Source: Thalassospira australica (lineage in GTDB: Bacteria > Pseudomonadota > Alphaproteobacteria > Rhodospirillales > Thalassospiraceae). From it: DNA of 64,000 bases. Made by a program: the position numbers and the translations under genes. Positions 9,395 through 18,551 of the stretch are shown in pieces (the first letter of the stretch is position 1; each line of letters begins with the position of its first letter). Location: assembly GCF_000763295.1 (NCBI RefSeq), contig NZ_JRJE01000003.1, positions 62,001 through 126,000 of the forward strand. Reading direction: 5' to 3'. The notes under the pieces were generated by a model. It had not been told where the DNA came from. It worked only from the letters and a program-made list of their open reading frames with translations, and did no database searches.

Positions 9395-10462
9395 ATGTCC
9401 GCTGTTACACGCAATAACCGAAACGGGCGCAAACGCGCCCGTTTCACCTCCGGCCCGACAGGAACGGTCCTGCGGTTGGTATTTTCGCTGGCCATTACAT
9501 TTTTCGGCCTGTTGCTTGTCACTTTCCTGATCGGGCGTGTTTTGCCAATCGATCCGGTTCTGGCAGCTGTTGGTGACCGTGCACCACAAGAAGTCTATGA
9601 CCGCGTGCGCGAGGAAATGGGCCTCAACCTGCCCCTTTGGCAGCAATTCTTTATCTATATTTCAAATGTCCTGCAGGGCAATTTCGGTCAGTCGGTGCTC
9701 ACCGCCAACCCGGTTCTCGAAGACATCAAACGTGTTTTTCCGGCAACGCTTGAACTGGCAACCCTTGCCACCATCATCGGTGTATCGCTTGGCATTCCTG
9801 CCGGGGTTTTTGCCGCTGTACACAAGGGAAAATGGCCTGATCATCTTGTGCGAATCATCGGTCTTGCAGGTTATTCGATGCCAATTTTCTGGCTCGGCCT
9901 GATGGGGCTGTTGATCTTTTACATGAAACTCGACTGGGTCGCGGGACCGGGACGCCTTGATTCGTTCTATCTTGATTTCATCGAACCGACCACCGGCCTG
10001 ATGCTTGTCGATACCCTGATCGAAGGTGACACGGACCTGTTCTGGAATGCTGTGTCACACATCATTCTGCCTGCATCTATTCTGGCCTATTTTTCATTGG
10101 CCTATATTGCGCGCATGACGCGTTCTTTCATGCTTGAACAGCTTAGTCAGGAATACATTCTGACCGCACGTGTCAAAGGCATCTCCGAAACCCGCATCAT
10201 TTGGCGTCATGCCCTTGGCAACGTCATGGTGCCGCTGGTGACCGTGATTGCGCTTTCCTATGCCAACCTCCTCGAAGGATCGGTTCTGACCGAGATTATC
10301 TTCGCCTGGCCGGGGCTTGGCCTTTACATCACCAACTCGCTGCTCAATGCCGACATGAATGCGGTTCTTGGCGGTACGGTTGTCGTTGGTGCCGTCTTTA
10401 TTGGCGTAAACATGTTGTCTGACGTGCTGTACCGCCTGCTTGACCCGCGGGCGCGGAGATAA
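9395..10462 (+). CDS. Peptide ABC transporter permease, DppB type
   Basis: A 355-residue inner-membrane permease with six predicted membrane segments. The first segment is at about residues 30-50. The conserved EAA loop is represented by LTARVKGISETRIIWRHALGN, which contacts the ATPases. It pairs with the next permease to form the channel for peptides delivered by the binding protein. The N-terminal 25 residues are unusually basic (RNNRNGRKRAR). AAGGAG lies 12 bases before the start. The gene follows the binding protein gene by 26 bases. Confidence 0.92.
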   Translation: MSAVTRNNRNGRKRARFTSGPTGTVLRLVFSLAITFFGLLLVTFLIGRVLPIDPVLAAVGDRAPQEVYDRVREEMGLNLPLWQQFFIYISNVLQGNFGQSVLTANPVLEDIKRVFPATLELATLATIIGVSLGIPAGVFAAVHKGKWPDHLVRIIGLAGYSMPIFWLGLMGLLIFYMKLDWVAGPGRLDSFYLDFIEPTTGLMLVDTLIEGDTDLFWNAVSHIILPASILAYFSLAYIARMTRSFMLEQLSQEYILTARVKGISETRIIWRHALGNVMVPLVTVIALSYANLLEGSVLTEIIFAWPGLGLYITNSLLNADMNAVLGGTVVVGAVFIGVNMLSDVLYRLLDPRARR

Positions 10463-10464
10463 TC

Positions 10465-11388
10465 ATGAACACACAAACACACATCTCCAAACCGGGCCTG
10501 AAAAATTGGCTGACATCCGACACACCGCAATCGCGCTTTCAGGCACAATGCGGGCGCACGTGGTTGGGCTGGATCAAGTTTACCGAAAACAAACTGGCGA
10601 TGGTCGGGCTTTCAATCGTGATCGGGCTTATTCTGGTCACCATATTTGCCCCGATTCTTGCGCCTTATGATCCCTTGGCTGCGGATCTGACCAACCGCAT
10701 TCAGCCCCCCGGCGCCGAACACTGGTTTGGCACCGATCAGCTGGGGCGCGATATTCTCTCGCGTCTGATTTATGGCGCACAATATACGCTTTTGATTGTC
10801 GGCCTTGTTGCCATTACCGCCGCCCCGCTTGGGCTTCTGGTCGGGACGGCTGCCGGGTTCTTTGGTGGTTGGGTGGATGCGGTGCTGATGCGCATCACCG
10901 ATATTTTCCTGGCGTTTCCGAAACTGATTTTGGCACTTGCCTTTGTCTCGGCCCTCGGCCCGGGGATCGAAAATGCCATTCTGGCAATTGCGATTACCGC
11001 ATGGCCGCCCTATGCCCGGATCGCACGGGCGGAAACCATTACCGTGCGCAAGGCCGACTATATCGAAGCTGCCCGCCTTCAGGGCACCTCGAACCTTGGT
11101 CTGATCATCGGGCACATCACGCCGATGTGCATGAGTTCGCTTGTTGTGCGTGTCACCCTTGATATGGCGGGCATGATTTTGATTGCCGCTGGTCTTGGCT
11201 TCCTTGGTCTTGGCGCGCAACCGCCCATGCCGGAATGGGGGGCAATGGTTTCTGATGGACGCCAGTTCCTGCTTGAACAATGGTGGGTTGCCACCGTGCC
11301 GGGTCTTGCCATCTTTGTTGTCAGTCTGGGCTTCAACCTTCTGGGTGATGGCCTGCGCGATGTTCTTGACCCGCGTGGAGGCGATTGA
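10465..11388 (+). CDS. Peptide ABC transporter permease, DppC type
   Basis: A 307-residue permease with an N-terminal OppC-like segment (about residues 35-65, including LAPYDPL) and a core of about five further membrane segments. The EAA loop reads YIEAARLQGTSNLGLIIGHI. The family-typical LGAQPPMPEWGAM and the C-terminal LGDGLRDVLDPR are present. Only two bases separate it from the preceding permease, and GGAGATAATC near the preceding stop may serve as ribosome site. It forms the heterodimeric channel with the DppB-type subunit. Confidence 0.93.
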   Translation: MNTQTHISKPGLKNWLTSDTPQSRFQAQCGRTWLGWIKFTENKLAMVGLSIVIGLILVTIFAPILAPYDPLAADLTNRIQPPGAEHWFGTDQLGRDILSRLIYGAQYTLLIVGLVAITAAPLGLLVGTAAGFFGGWVDAVLMRITDIFLAFPKLILALAFVSALGPGIENAILAIAITAWPPYARIARAETITVRKADYIEAARLQGTSNLGLIIGHITPMCMSSLVVRVTLDMAGMILIAAGLGFLGLGAQPPMPEWGAMVSDGRQFLLEQWWVATVPGLAIFVVSLGFNLLGDGLRDVLDPRGGD

Positions 11389-11390
11389 TC

Positions 11391-12233
11391 ATGTCCAATG
11401 AAACCCTTCTGTCGGTCAAAAACCTCGAAGTCACCTTCAACACGCCCAAGGGCGATGTGCATGCCGTGCGTGGCGTGTCATTCGACCTTGGGCGCGAACG
11501 TCTTGGCATTGTTGGCGAATCCGGGTCCGGCAAATCCCAGACCGGACGCGCCATTCTTGGCCTGACCGCAGCCAACGGCAAAATCACCGCCGACCAGTTG
11601 CAATTCCATGATGTCGATCTGGCCAATCTTTCGCCCAAACAATGGCGCAAGGTGCGCGGTGCGCGGATTTCCATGATCATGCAGGATCCGAAATACTCGC
11701 TTAATCCTGTCATGACCATCGGTGACCAGATCATCGAAGCTTACCGTGAACACCACAAGGTCGGCGCCAAGGAAGCCCGCCGCCGGGCACTTGAAATGCT
11801 CGAAGCGGTCAAAATCCGTGATCCGGAACGTGTGTTCAATGCCTATCCGCACGAAGCTTCGGGCGGCATGGGGCAACGCGTCATGATTGCCATGATGCTG
11901 ATCCCCGATCCGGAATTGATCATTGCCGATGAACCGACATCCGCCCTTGATGTCACGGTACAGCTTCAGGTGATGGCAATTTTGGATGACCTTGTGCGCG
12001 ATCGTGGCATGGCGCTGATTTTCATCAGCCACGACTTGCAACTTGTCTCAAGTTTCTGCGACCGGGTTCTGGTGATGTATCAGGGCCACGTTGTCGAAGA
12101 ATTGCGTGCATCCGAACTGCACAACGCCAAGCACCCGTACACCAAAGGCCTTTTGAATTGCTTGCCGAAAATGGATGGCGACCACAGCGACCTGCCGATC
12201 CTTGAACGCGAAGCAAGCTGGGCCGAAGGCTAA
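11391..12233 (+). CDS. Peptide ABC transporter ATPase, DppD type
   Basis: A 280-residue nucleotide-binding subunit. Walker A is GESGSGKS, the signature is ASGGMGQR (Ala for the first Leu, as often in DppD), Walker B is LIIADEPTSALD, and the switch His is in FISHD. The C-terminal oligopeptide-transporter extension is short. The frame is open from a TTG at 11385 that overlaps the permease stop, but ATG 11391 has GGAGG nine bases upstream and is preferred. It powers peptide import together with the next ATPase. Confidence 0.92.
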   Translation: MSNETLLSVKNLEVTFNTPKGDVHAVRGVSFDLGRERLGIVGESGSGKSQTGRAILGLTAANGKITADQLQFHDVDLANLSPKQWRKVRGARISMIMQDPKYSLNPVMTIGDQIIEAYREHHKVGAKEARRRALEMLEAVKIRDPERVFNAYPHEASGGMGQRVMIAMMLIPDPELIIADEPTSALDVTVQLQVMAILDDLVRDRGMALIFISHDLQLVSSFCDRVLVMYQGHVVEELRASELHNAKHPYTKGLLNCLPKMDGDHSDLPILEREASWAEG

Positions 12234-12247
12234 GGGGAAAGACAAAC

Positions 12248-13012
12248 ATGATTGAAATTAGCAAATTAAACGCTTGGTTCGATGACAATCACGTTCTCAA
12301 AGATGTCGATATCAGCGTTCCCACAAACGGATCCTTTGGCCTTGTCGGTGAATCAGGGTCGGGCAAATCGACGGTGCTTCGCACCATCACCGGCCTTGTC
12401 GATGACTGGGAAGGCAACATTCTGGTCAACAACAAGGAACTTGGGCCCAAGCGCGACAAGACGTTTTACCGTCTCGTACAAATGGTGTTTCAAGACCCGT
12501 TCGGGTCCCTTCATCCGCGCCATACCATCGACCGCATCCTGACCGAACCGGTCAACATTCACGGGCTTGGCAATTCCGATGCCCGCGTGGTCGAGGCACT
12601 TAATCAGGTCGGGCTGGATAACGCTTTTCGTTTTCGCTACCCGCATCAGCTTTCGGGCGGGCAACGTCAACGCGTGGCAATTGCCCGTGCGCTGATCCTT
12701 GAACCCAAAATCCTGCTGCTGGATGAACCGACATCGGCCCTTGATGTTTCCATTCAGGCCGAAGTTCTCAACCTTCTGGGGCGGTTACGCCGCGAACTTG
12801 GCCTGACCTATGTCATGGTCAGTCACGACCTCGCCGTTGTTGCGCATATGTGCGACGATATTGCCATTATGAACCACGGTCGTATTGTCGAACGGGCAAC
12901 CGCGACCCAGCTTGCCGATGGCACACTCGAACATCCTTATTCGCAACAGCTTTACAAAGCGGCCGGAGGATACGACCGTGCTGTTGTCGACAGCTTCGTA
13001 GACTGGGATTGA
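12248..13012 (+). CDS. Peptide ABC transporter ATPase, DppF type
   Basis: A 254-residue ATPase with Walker A GESGSGKST, canonical signature LSGGQRQRVA, Walker B ILLLDEPTSALD and switch SHD. It is at the short end for DppF, because the usual C-terminal oligopeptide-binding Cys motif is absent. AGGGGAAAGACAAAC precedes the ATG. It is the second ATPase of the importer, 14 bases after the first and 11 before the dipeptidase. Confidence 0.92.
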   Translation: MIEISKLNAWFDDNHVLKDVDISVPTNGSFGLVGESGSGKSTVLRTITGLVDDWEGNILVNNKELGPKRDKTFYRLVQMVFQDPFGSLHPRHTIDRILTEPVNIHGLGNSDARVVEALNQVGLDNAFRFRYPHQLSGGQRQRVAIARALILEPKILLLDEPTSALDVSIQAEVLNLLGRLRRELGLTYVMVSHDLAVVAHMCDDIAIMNHGRIVERATATQLADGTLEHPYSQQLYKAAGGYDRAVVDSFVDWD

Positions 13013-13023
13013 CCGGAGATACC

Positions 13024-14070
13024 ATGAGCGCCGCCACCAACTCTTTTGCAACACCGTTCGCGCCTGCGGACAGCACCATCACCAACTACAAACGCACGCA
13101 TGTCCCGTCATTTACCTGGGATGCCCATGCCTGCCTGCCGCTTGATCCCAAAACACCGGCAGAACTGCTTGATACCTATGTCGCGGGCCATGTCGATTAT
13201 GTCTGTGTCAATGTCGGCATGGATATGAACTCTGTTGCGCACATCCTGCGCGTGATCGCCGCCTTCCGTGCCAAGATCGCCGCCCACCCCGACAAATACA
13301 TGCTGATCGAAAGTTTCGATGATCTGGCCATTGCCAAATCCAAGGGACTGCTGGGTGTCGGGTTTGATCTTGAAGGATCGGTGATGCTTCAAGACATGCC
13401 CGAAATGGTGCCGGTCTTTGCCAGGCTCGGCGTCAAACAAATCCACTTTGCCTATAACCGCAACAATTCGGTCGCAGGCGGTTGTCACGATAATGATATC
13501 CCGCTGACCGATCTGGGTGTTGAAATGGTCATGGCCGTGAACAATAGCGGCATGATCATGGATTGTTCACACACCGGGCGGCAAAGCTCGCTTGATATCA
13601 TGCGGGTATCATCCAAACCGGTCGTATTCAGCCACGCCAACCCCAAGGTGCTTGGCGGTCATGAACGCTGCATTGACGATGAACAGATCAAGGCCTGTGC
13701 CGATACGGGCGGTGTGATCGGCATTTGCGGTTTCCAGCGCTTTATCAAATCACCCAACGCGCCAGAAGTCCCCGACATGGTCCGCCATATCAAATATGCG
13801 GTTGATCTGGTGGGCGTCGATCATGTCGGCATTGGTCTGGATACCATGCCCGAAGTCGCCGGATGTAACGACTTCCCCGATGGGGTCGACAAAGCCTATT
13901 ACTGGCCCGCCCATCGCGGCTACGGTCCCGGTGCTGGCGGGGCTGCGGTATTTGATCCACGCAAGCTCCCTGCCCTTGCCGATGCCCTGGTTGCGTCCGG
14001 CTATTCACCCGATGACGTCGATAAAATCATGGGTGAAAACTTCATGCGCATCGCCAAGGAAAGCTGGTAA
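13024..14070 (+). CDS. Membrane-dipeptidase family (M19) enzyme with altered first metal site
   Basis: 348 residues, matching the M19 (renal dipeptidase) metallo-hydrolase barrel that cleaves dipeptides. Seen metal or active-site positions are DAHAC near residue 35, FDLEGS (bridging Glu), DCSH and FSHANP (two His) and GIGLDTMP. In typical members the first motif is HxD, whereas here the Asp position is Cys. The catalytic mode may differ, or this may be a known subfamily variant. No signal peptide is visible, so it probably acts in the cytoplasm on peptides brought in by the preceding importer. ATG 13024 follows CCGGAGATACC. The longer frame from 12850 overlaps the ATPase gene and is rejected. 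Confidence 0.88.
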   Translation: MSAATNSFATPFAPADSTITNYKRTHVPSFTWDAHACLPLDPKTPAELLDTYVAGHVDYVCVNVGMDMNSVAHILRVIAAFRAKIAAHPDKYMLIESFDDLAIAKSKGLLGVGFDLEGSVMLQDMPEMVPVFARLGVKQIHFAYNRNNSVAGGCHDNDIPLTDLGVEMVMAVNNSGMIMDCSHTGRQSSLDIMRVSSKPVVFSHANPKVLGGHERCIDDEQIKACADTGGVIGICGFQRFIKSPNAPEVPDMVRHIKYAVDLVGVDHVGIGLDTMPEVAGCNDFPDGVDKAYYWPAHRGYGPGAGGAAVFDPRKLPALADALVASGYSPDDVDKIMGENFMRIAKESW

Positions 14071-14079
14071 TCCAACAAC

Positions 14080-14103
14080 GGGGACCATCCGGTGATGGTC
14101 CCC
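14080..14103 (+). terminator. Probable terminator of the peptide transporter operon
   Basis: A perfect 10-bp stem GGGGACCATC/GATGGTCCCC with a CGGT loop, followed by GCAATTCTTTT. The T tract is poor. It lies 10 bases after the dipeptidase stop. Confidence 0.65.
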
Positions 14104-14127
14104 GCAATTCTTTTGAGCTATTCAGCT

Positions 14128-14547
14128 TTACGGGCTGATTGATGTTGACTGACCAACCGCGGATGGCAAATCAATCATCACTTCCTTCCCGCCAAACGCA
14201 TGCACAAGATCCCCCGCACGAATGGTCACACGCGATACGTCACTTGGGATGGCAACGCCCGAAAGACTTCGCGTAAAGGGTTGCTCATTCACATGCGGAT
14301 GGGCCAACACACGACGCCCCAAAACGGACCCTTCCGGGCCGACAACTTCCCACACATTTGCATAATGATCCCAGCCGGTATCGTCATGGGCCACGGTGAC
14401 ATCAAACCGATATGTGTCATCTGATGATTTTGTCGCCTTTGCGCCCACAACATCGGCTTCCTCGGCAGAAATTGTCGAACTCCAGACAAAAGCCCCGCAC
14501 ACCAGAACCAGACAGGTCACCAGACGGGATCTCAGTTGGTTTTGCAT
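14128..14547 (-). CDS. Secreted protein of unknown function
   Basis: A 139-residue protein with a Sec signal peptide (hydrophobic stretch about residues 8-22, likely cleavage after ISA). The mature part is a small beta-rich domain with HDDTGWDHYANVWEV and LAHPHVNEQPFTRSL, a conserved-looking pattern that I cannot assign to a named family. ATG 14547 has GAGGAG seven bases upstream. The frame extends 18 codons further but without a ribosome site. It lies 54 bases downstream of the thioesterase gene on the same strand and may be co-transcribed. Confidence 0.75.
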   Translation of the reverse strand: MQNQLRSRLVTCLVLVCGAFVWSSTISAEEADVVGAKATKSSDDTYRFDVTVAHDDTGWDHYANVWEVVGPEGSVLGRRVLAHPHVNEQPFTRSLSGVAIPSDVSRVTIRAGDLVHAFGGKEVMIDLPSAVGQSTSISP

Positions 14548-14601
14548 CGCGGGGCTCCTCGAAGTTTGTTTGGGTGTTTGTTTGGGTTTATGGGGCGACA
14601 C

Positions 14602-15027
14602 CTATGCCTCGTCCTCGTCTTTGCGCACCTTGCGCGGGCGGCCCTCGGCATCGATGGCAACAAAGGTAAAGGTTGCCTCAGTCACCTTGATTCGCGGCGG
14701 CTGATTACGGCGCAGCACCCAGGATTCCAGATGCAAAACAATCGATGTGGTGCCGATTCTTTCGATATCGCCATATACACATACCGTATCGCCAACATAA
14801 ACCGGGCGGTGGAATGTCATGCCATCAACCGCGATGGTCGCTACACGGCCTTCTGCGATCTGGCTTGCCAGAACACCACCGGCAATATCCATCTGCGACA
14901 TCAGCCACCCACCAAAAATATCCCCGCTCGGGTTGGTGTCTTTGGGCATGGCAAGGGTTCGGGTGCACAGATCGCCACGCGGCATCGTGCTTTCCGCAAA
15001 TAGGGCATTCTCTTTGTCTGTCGCCAT
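14602..15027 (-). CDS. Acyl-CoA thioesterase, YciA/hotdog family
   Basis: 141 residues from ATG 15027 (AGGAG nine bases upstream; the frame extends 12 codons more without a ribosome site). It is a single hotdog domain. The catalytic motif region NPSGDIFGGWLMSQMD contains the Asp of YciA-type thioesterases, followed by GMTFHRPVYVGDTV, and ends in the KVTEATFTFVAID strand and a basic-acidic tail. It hydrolyses acyl-CoA to free acid and CoA in the cytoplasm. The chain-length preference cannot be read from the sequence. Confidence 0.92.
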   Translation of the reverse strand: MATDKENALFAESTMPRGDLCTRTLAMPKDTNPSGDIFGGWLMSQMDIAGGVLASQIAEGRVATIAVDGMTFHRPVYVGDTVCVYGDIERIGTTSIVLHLESWVLRRNQPPRIKVTEATFTFVAIDAEGRPRKVRKDEDEA

Positions 15028-15317
15028 CAGGCTCACTCCTGTCTGGGCATGGTCATTTGACACGCCATTTTTTATTGGACCTCCCGGTCACGGTTTTCTG
15101 CGCCCCTGCATTTAAAATATGGTCCCGGTGCAAGACCACCACTTGCAATGGATTTAAAAACACATTTTTATGGGCGGTGCGCACCGATCATCTGGTACGA
15201 ACCGATAAATCTATGGTACTCGTTTAGCGCCAAGGCTTCCAAGCCCAGAATATCGATTAACAGATATGTGGCTTTCGTCCTTGTTTTAACACAATAAAAG
15301 AAGTTGCGTTCCGGGGC

Positions 15318-17300
15318 ATGACCGACCTTTTTGAAGATTCAAACCAGTCTACCGACAAAGCCTATTCCGCCAAGGATATTGAAGTTCTCGAGGGCCTTGA
15401 GCCCGTCCGTCGACGCCCCGGTATGTATATCGGTGGTACGGATGATGCAGCATTGCACCATCTGGTCGCGGAAATTCTCGATAACTCGATGGACGAAGCC
15501 GTTGCTGGCCACGCCGACTGGATCGAACTGGAACTCAAACCAGATAACACTGTCCTTGTGCGTGATAACGGGCGCGGTATTCCAACCGACCCGCATCCGA
15601 AGTTTCCGGACAAATCCGCACTCGAAGTCATTCTGACCACCCTGCATTCGGGCGGTAAGTTTTCGGGCAAGGCATATGAAACATCCGGCGGCCTTCACGG
15701 TGTCGGCATGTCTGTTGTGAACGCACTGACCGAAAAGTTTCGCGTTGAAGTCTGCCGCGACCGCAAGATGGTGTTTCAGGAATACTCCAAGGGCACCCCG
15801 CTTGGTCCGCTTCAGGATGGCGGTGCGATCAACAACCGTCGCGGCACCACGGTTATTTTCAAACCCGATCCCGAGATTTTCGGCGCTCGTGCCAAGCTCA
15901 AGGCAGCGACGATCTTCCGCATGGCGCGCTCCAAGGCGTATCTCTACAAGGGTGTTGAAATCCGCTGGTCCGTCGATCCGGAACTTCTGACAAGCGACGA
16001 TCCGACCCCGCAGCAGGAAGTCCTGAAATTCCCCAATGGCATTCTCGATTACCTCGAAATGACGCTCGAAGGCCGCGAAATGGTCACCGAACGTCCGTTC
16101 GCAGGCGAAGGCAAGTTTTCTGACAGTGCCGGTCGGGTTGAATGGGCTGTTGGCTGGCCTGAAAGCGGCGAGGGATATTTCCATTCCTATTGTAATACCG
16201 TCCCGACACCGCTGGGTGGCACGCACGAAGCAGGCATCCGCTATGCGCTGACCAAGGCGATCAAGTCTTACGGCGATATGCTGGGTCAGAAAAAGGCCGC
16301 AAACATCACCGCCGAGGATGTTCTGGGCGGCGCGTGTGTCATGTTGTCGCTGTTTATCCCCGATCCGCAGTTCCAGGGCCAGACCAAGGAAAAACTGGGC
16401 ACGGCAACCGCAACCAAACTGGTTGAAACGGCCATTCGTGACCATTTTGACCACTGGTTGACGGGCGACACCGAAAACGCCAAGCGTCTGCTTGAACGCA
16501 TCATCCTGCGCGCCGAAGAACGCCAGCGCCGCAAGGAAAAAAAGGAAACCAAACGTCAGTCGGCCACGCGTCGCCTGCGTCTTCCGGGTAAACTTGCCGA
16601 TTGTTCACGTTCCATCGCATCTGGCACTGAAATCTTTCTGGTGGAGGGTGATTCTGCAGGGGGTTCGGCCAAGCAGGCCCGCGACCGTGAAACACAGGCC
16701 GTCCTGCCGCTGCGTGGCAAGATCCTGAACGTCGCGTCAGCCACCCGTGAAAAAATGATGGCCAACCAGGAAATCAAGGACATGATCGAAGCCTTTGGCT
16801 GCGGTTCTGGGTCTGATTTCCGCATCAATGACCTGCGCTATGAACGCGTCATCATCATGACCGATGCTGACGTTGATGGCGCACATATCGCATCCCTTCT
16901 GATGACCTTCTTCTATCAGGAAATGCCCGGTCTGATCGAAGGCGGCAATCTCTATCTTGCCATGCCGCCGCTCTATCGTCTGACCCAGGGCGGCAAATCA
17001 ATCTATGCGATGGATGATGCCGAAAAAGAAGTCCTGGTCGAAAGCGAATTCAAAAACCGCAACAAGGTCGAGATTTCCCGATTTAAAGGTCTGGGTGAAA
17101 TGCCCCCGGCACAGTTGCGTGAAACCACAATGGCGCCGAAAAAGCGCACATTGCTGCGCGTCACCCTGCCCGATGCCGCCGAACCCGATGCCCGCGGACA
17201 GACCAAGGATCTGGTCACCCGTCTGATGGGCAAAAAGCCGGAGCTTCGCTTCCAGTTCATTCAGGAACATGCCCGCTTTGTCGAGGATATCGACGTCTGA
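15318..17300 (+). CDS. parE: DNA topoisomerase IV subunit B
   Basis: 660 residues, the alphaproteobacterial ParE length and shorter than GyrB. It is the ATPase half of topoisomerase IV, which with ParC decatenates daughter chromosomes. The GHKL ATPase is visible (ILDNSMDEAVAGHAD, GRGIPTD, GGLHGVGMSVVNAL). The transducer domain (QTKEKLGT) follows, then the TOPRIM with LVEGDSAGGSAKQ and MTDADVDGAHI, and the C-terminal FKGLGEMPPAQL. Assignment to ParE over GyrB rests on length and the lack of the GyrB insertion. The gene is single, with its own terminator. No parC is in the window. Confidence 0.95.
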   Translation: MTDLFEDSNQSTDKAYSAKDIEVLEGLEPVRRRPGMYIGGTDDAALHHLVAEILDNSMDEAVAGHADWIELELKPDNTVLVRDNGRGIPTDPHPKFPDKSALEVILTTLHSGGKFSGKAYETSGGLHGVGMSVVNALTEKFRVEVCRDRKMVFQEYSKGTPLGPLQDGGAINNRRGTTVIFKPDPEIFGARAKLKAATIFRMARSKAYLYKGVEIRWSVDPELLTSDDPTPQQEVLKFPNGILDYLEMTLEGREMVTERPFAGEGKFSDSAGRVEWAVGWPESGEGYFHSYCNTVPTPLGGTHEAGIRYALTKAIKSYGDMLGQKKAANITAEDVLGGACVMLSLFIPDPQFQGQTKEKLGTATATKLVETAIRDHFDHWLTGDTENAKRLLERIILRAEERQRRKEKKETKRQSATRRLRLPGKLADCSRSIASGTEIFLVEGDSAGGSAKQARDRETQAVLPLRGKILNVASATREKMMANQEIKDMIEAFGCGSGSDFRINDLRYERVIIMTDADVDGAHIASLLMTFFYQEMPGLIEGGNLYLAMPPLYRLTQGGKSIYAMDDAEKEVLVESEFKNRNKVEISRFKGLGEMPPAQLRETTMAPKKRTLLRVTLPDAAEPDARGQTKDLVTRLMGKKPELRFQFIQEHARFVEDIDV

Positions 17301-17320
17301 TCGACGCTCTGCATTTTCAT

Positions 17321-17351
17321 AAAAACCCGGCCATGTGTGCCGGGTTTTTTG
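17321..17351 (+). terminator. Intrinsic terminator of parE
   Basis: AACCCGGC/GCCGGGTT stem with a 7-base loop and six T residues, 20 bases after the stop codon. Confidence 0.9.
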
Positions 17352-17388
17352 TCCGCTTTCCCCAAAAGCCACAAGACAGGAACGCATA

Positions 17389-18309
17389 ATGTCGCACAAT
17401 TATGCTGCCATTCTTGAACAGATCGCGCTTGAGGTCGCCAAGGCCGACTTTGGCACCGCGCGCAAGGCTGATTACATTCCGGCTCTGTCTTGCGTACCCG
17501 ATGATCATTTTGCCATGGTGATCTGTGGCACAGACGGACAGGAGTTTTCCATCGGTCACGCCGATGTGCCTTTTTCCATTCAAAGCATCTCCAAGGTGTT
17601 TGCACTTGTTCTGGCCCAACGCGCACACGGTGATGACCTCTGGCAGGCCGTGCGCCGCGAACCGTCTGGCTCCGCCTTCAACTCCCTGATCCAGCTTGAA
17701 CAGGAACATGGCATTCCGCGAAACCCGTTTATCAATGCCGGCGCGATCCGGGTCGCAGACCTGATCACGTCACGCTATGCCAATCCCGATCGCTCCGTTG
17801 CCGAATTTCTGGGGCAGCTTTGCGGCAATGCAGATATTCGCGTTGATAACGATGTTTACATGTCCGAAGACCAGCATGGGGATCGCAACCGCGCCATCGC
17901 CTATCTGATGAAAAGCTTCGGCAAGCTCGACAACCCGGTCGAAGACGTTGTTCGCGCCTATTTCAAGCAATGTTCGGTCGCAATGACCGCGCGTGAACTG
18001 GCACGTGCCTGTCGTTTTCTCGCCTGCAAGGGGATTGGCATGGACGGAACGCCCGTCATCCATGCCGAAGAAACCAGTCGCATCAACGCACTTATGCTGA
18101 CCTGCGGCATGTATGACGGGGTTGGCGACTTTGCCTTTACGGTTGGTATTCCGGCAAAAAGCGGTGTCGGCGGCGGGATCATTGGGGTCATCCCCGGTGA
18201 ATTTTCGGTCTGTGTCTGGTCACCCCGCCTTGATCAACGCGGCAATTCAGCAGCGGGCATTCGCGCTCTTGAAATGTTGATCCGCGCCATTGGCCGCTCA
18301 GTCTTCTAG
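17389..18309 (+). CDS. glsA: Glutaminase
   Basis: 306 residues, typical of the serine-dependent beta-lactamase-like glutaminases that turn glutamine into glutamate and ammonia. Visible motifs are the catalytic SxxK tetrad in FSIQSISKVF (about residue 65), the EPSGSAFNS loop, NPFINAGAI, and the C-terminal GIPAKSGVGGGI containing the Ser-Gly substrate loop. ATG 17389 has AGGA eight bases upstream. The frame from 17335 would run into the parE terminator and is rejected. It appears to be monocistronic and cytoplasmic. Confidence 0.95.
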   Translation: MSHNYAAILEQIALEVAKADFGTARKADYIPALSCVPDDHFAMVICGTDGQEFSIGHADVPFSIQSISKVFALVLAQRAHGDDLWQAVRREPSGSAFNSLIQLEQEHGIPRNPFINAGAIRVADLITSRYANPDRSVAEFLGQLCGNADIRVDNDVYMSEDQHGDRNRAIAYLMKSFGKLDNPVEDVVRAYFKQCSVAMTARELARACRFLACKGIGMDGTPVIHAEETSRINALMLTCGMYDGVGDFAFTVGIPAKSGVGGGIIGVIPGEFSVCVWSPRLDQRGNSAAGIRALEMLIRAIGRSVF

Positions 18310-18551
18310 ACAGTGAACCATCTTCCAAAGCGTGAACCATCACACAACCTTTGTGATAACAATGGCGTGAGATTACACTTTTTGTAATCAAAACCCGCTG
18401 TTTGCAGCGTATGATTTCCAAACACTTTGAAAAGATGAATGCGGTGATCTCGCGCACAGCGGGCTTTGGGGTTTTATTGTTAAACTCTGGCGGTTCGAAA
18501 CAAACCGACTATATCGACCTTCACGAGGGCCACGACAGCAGGAGCAGCATC

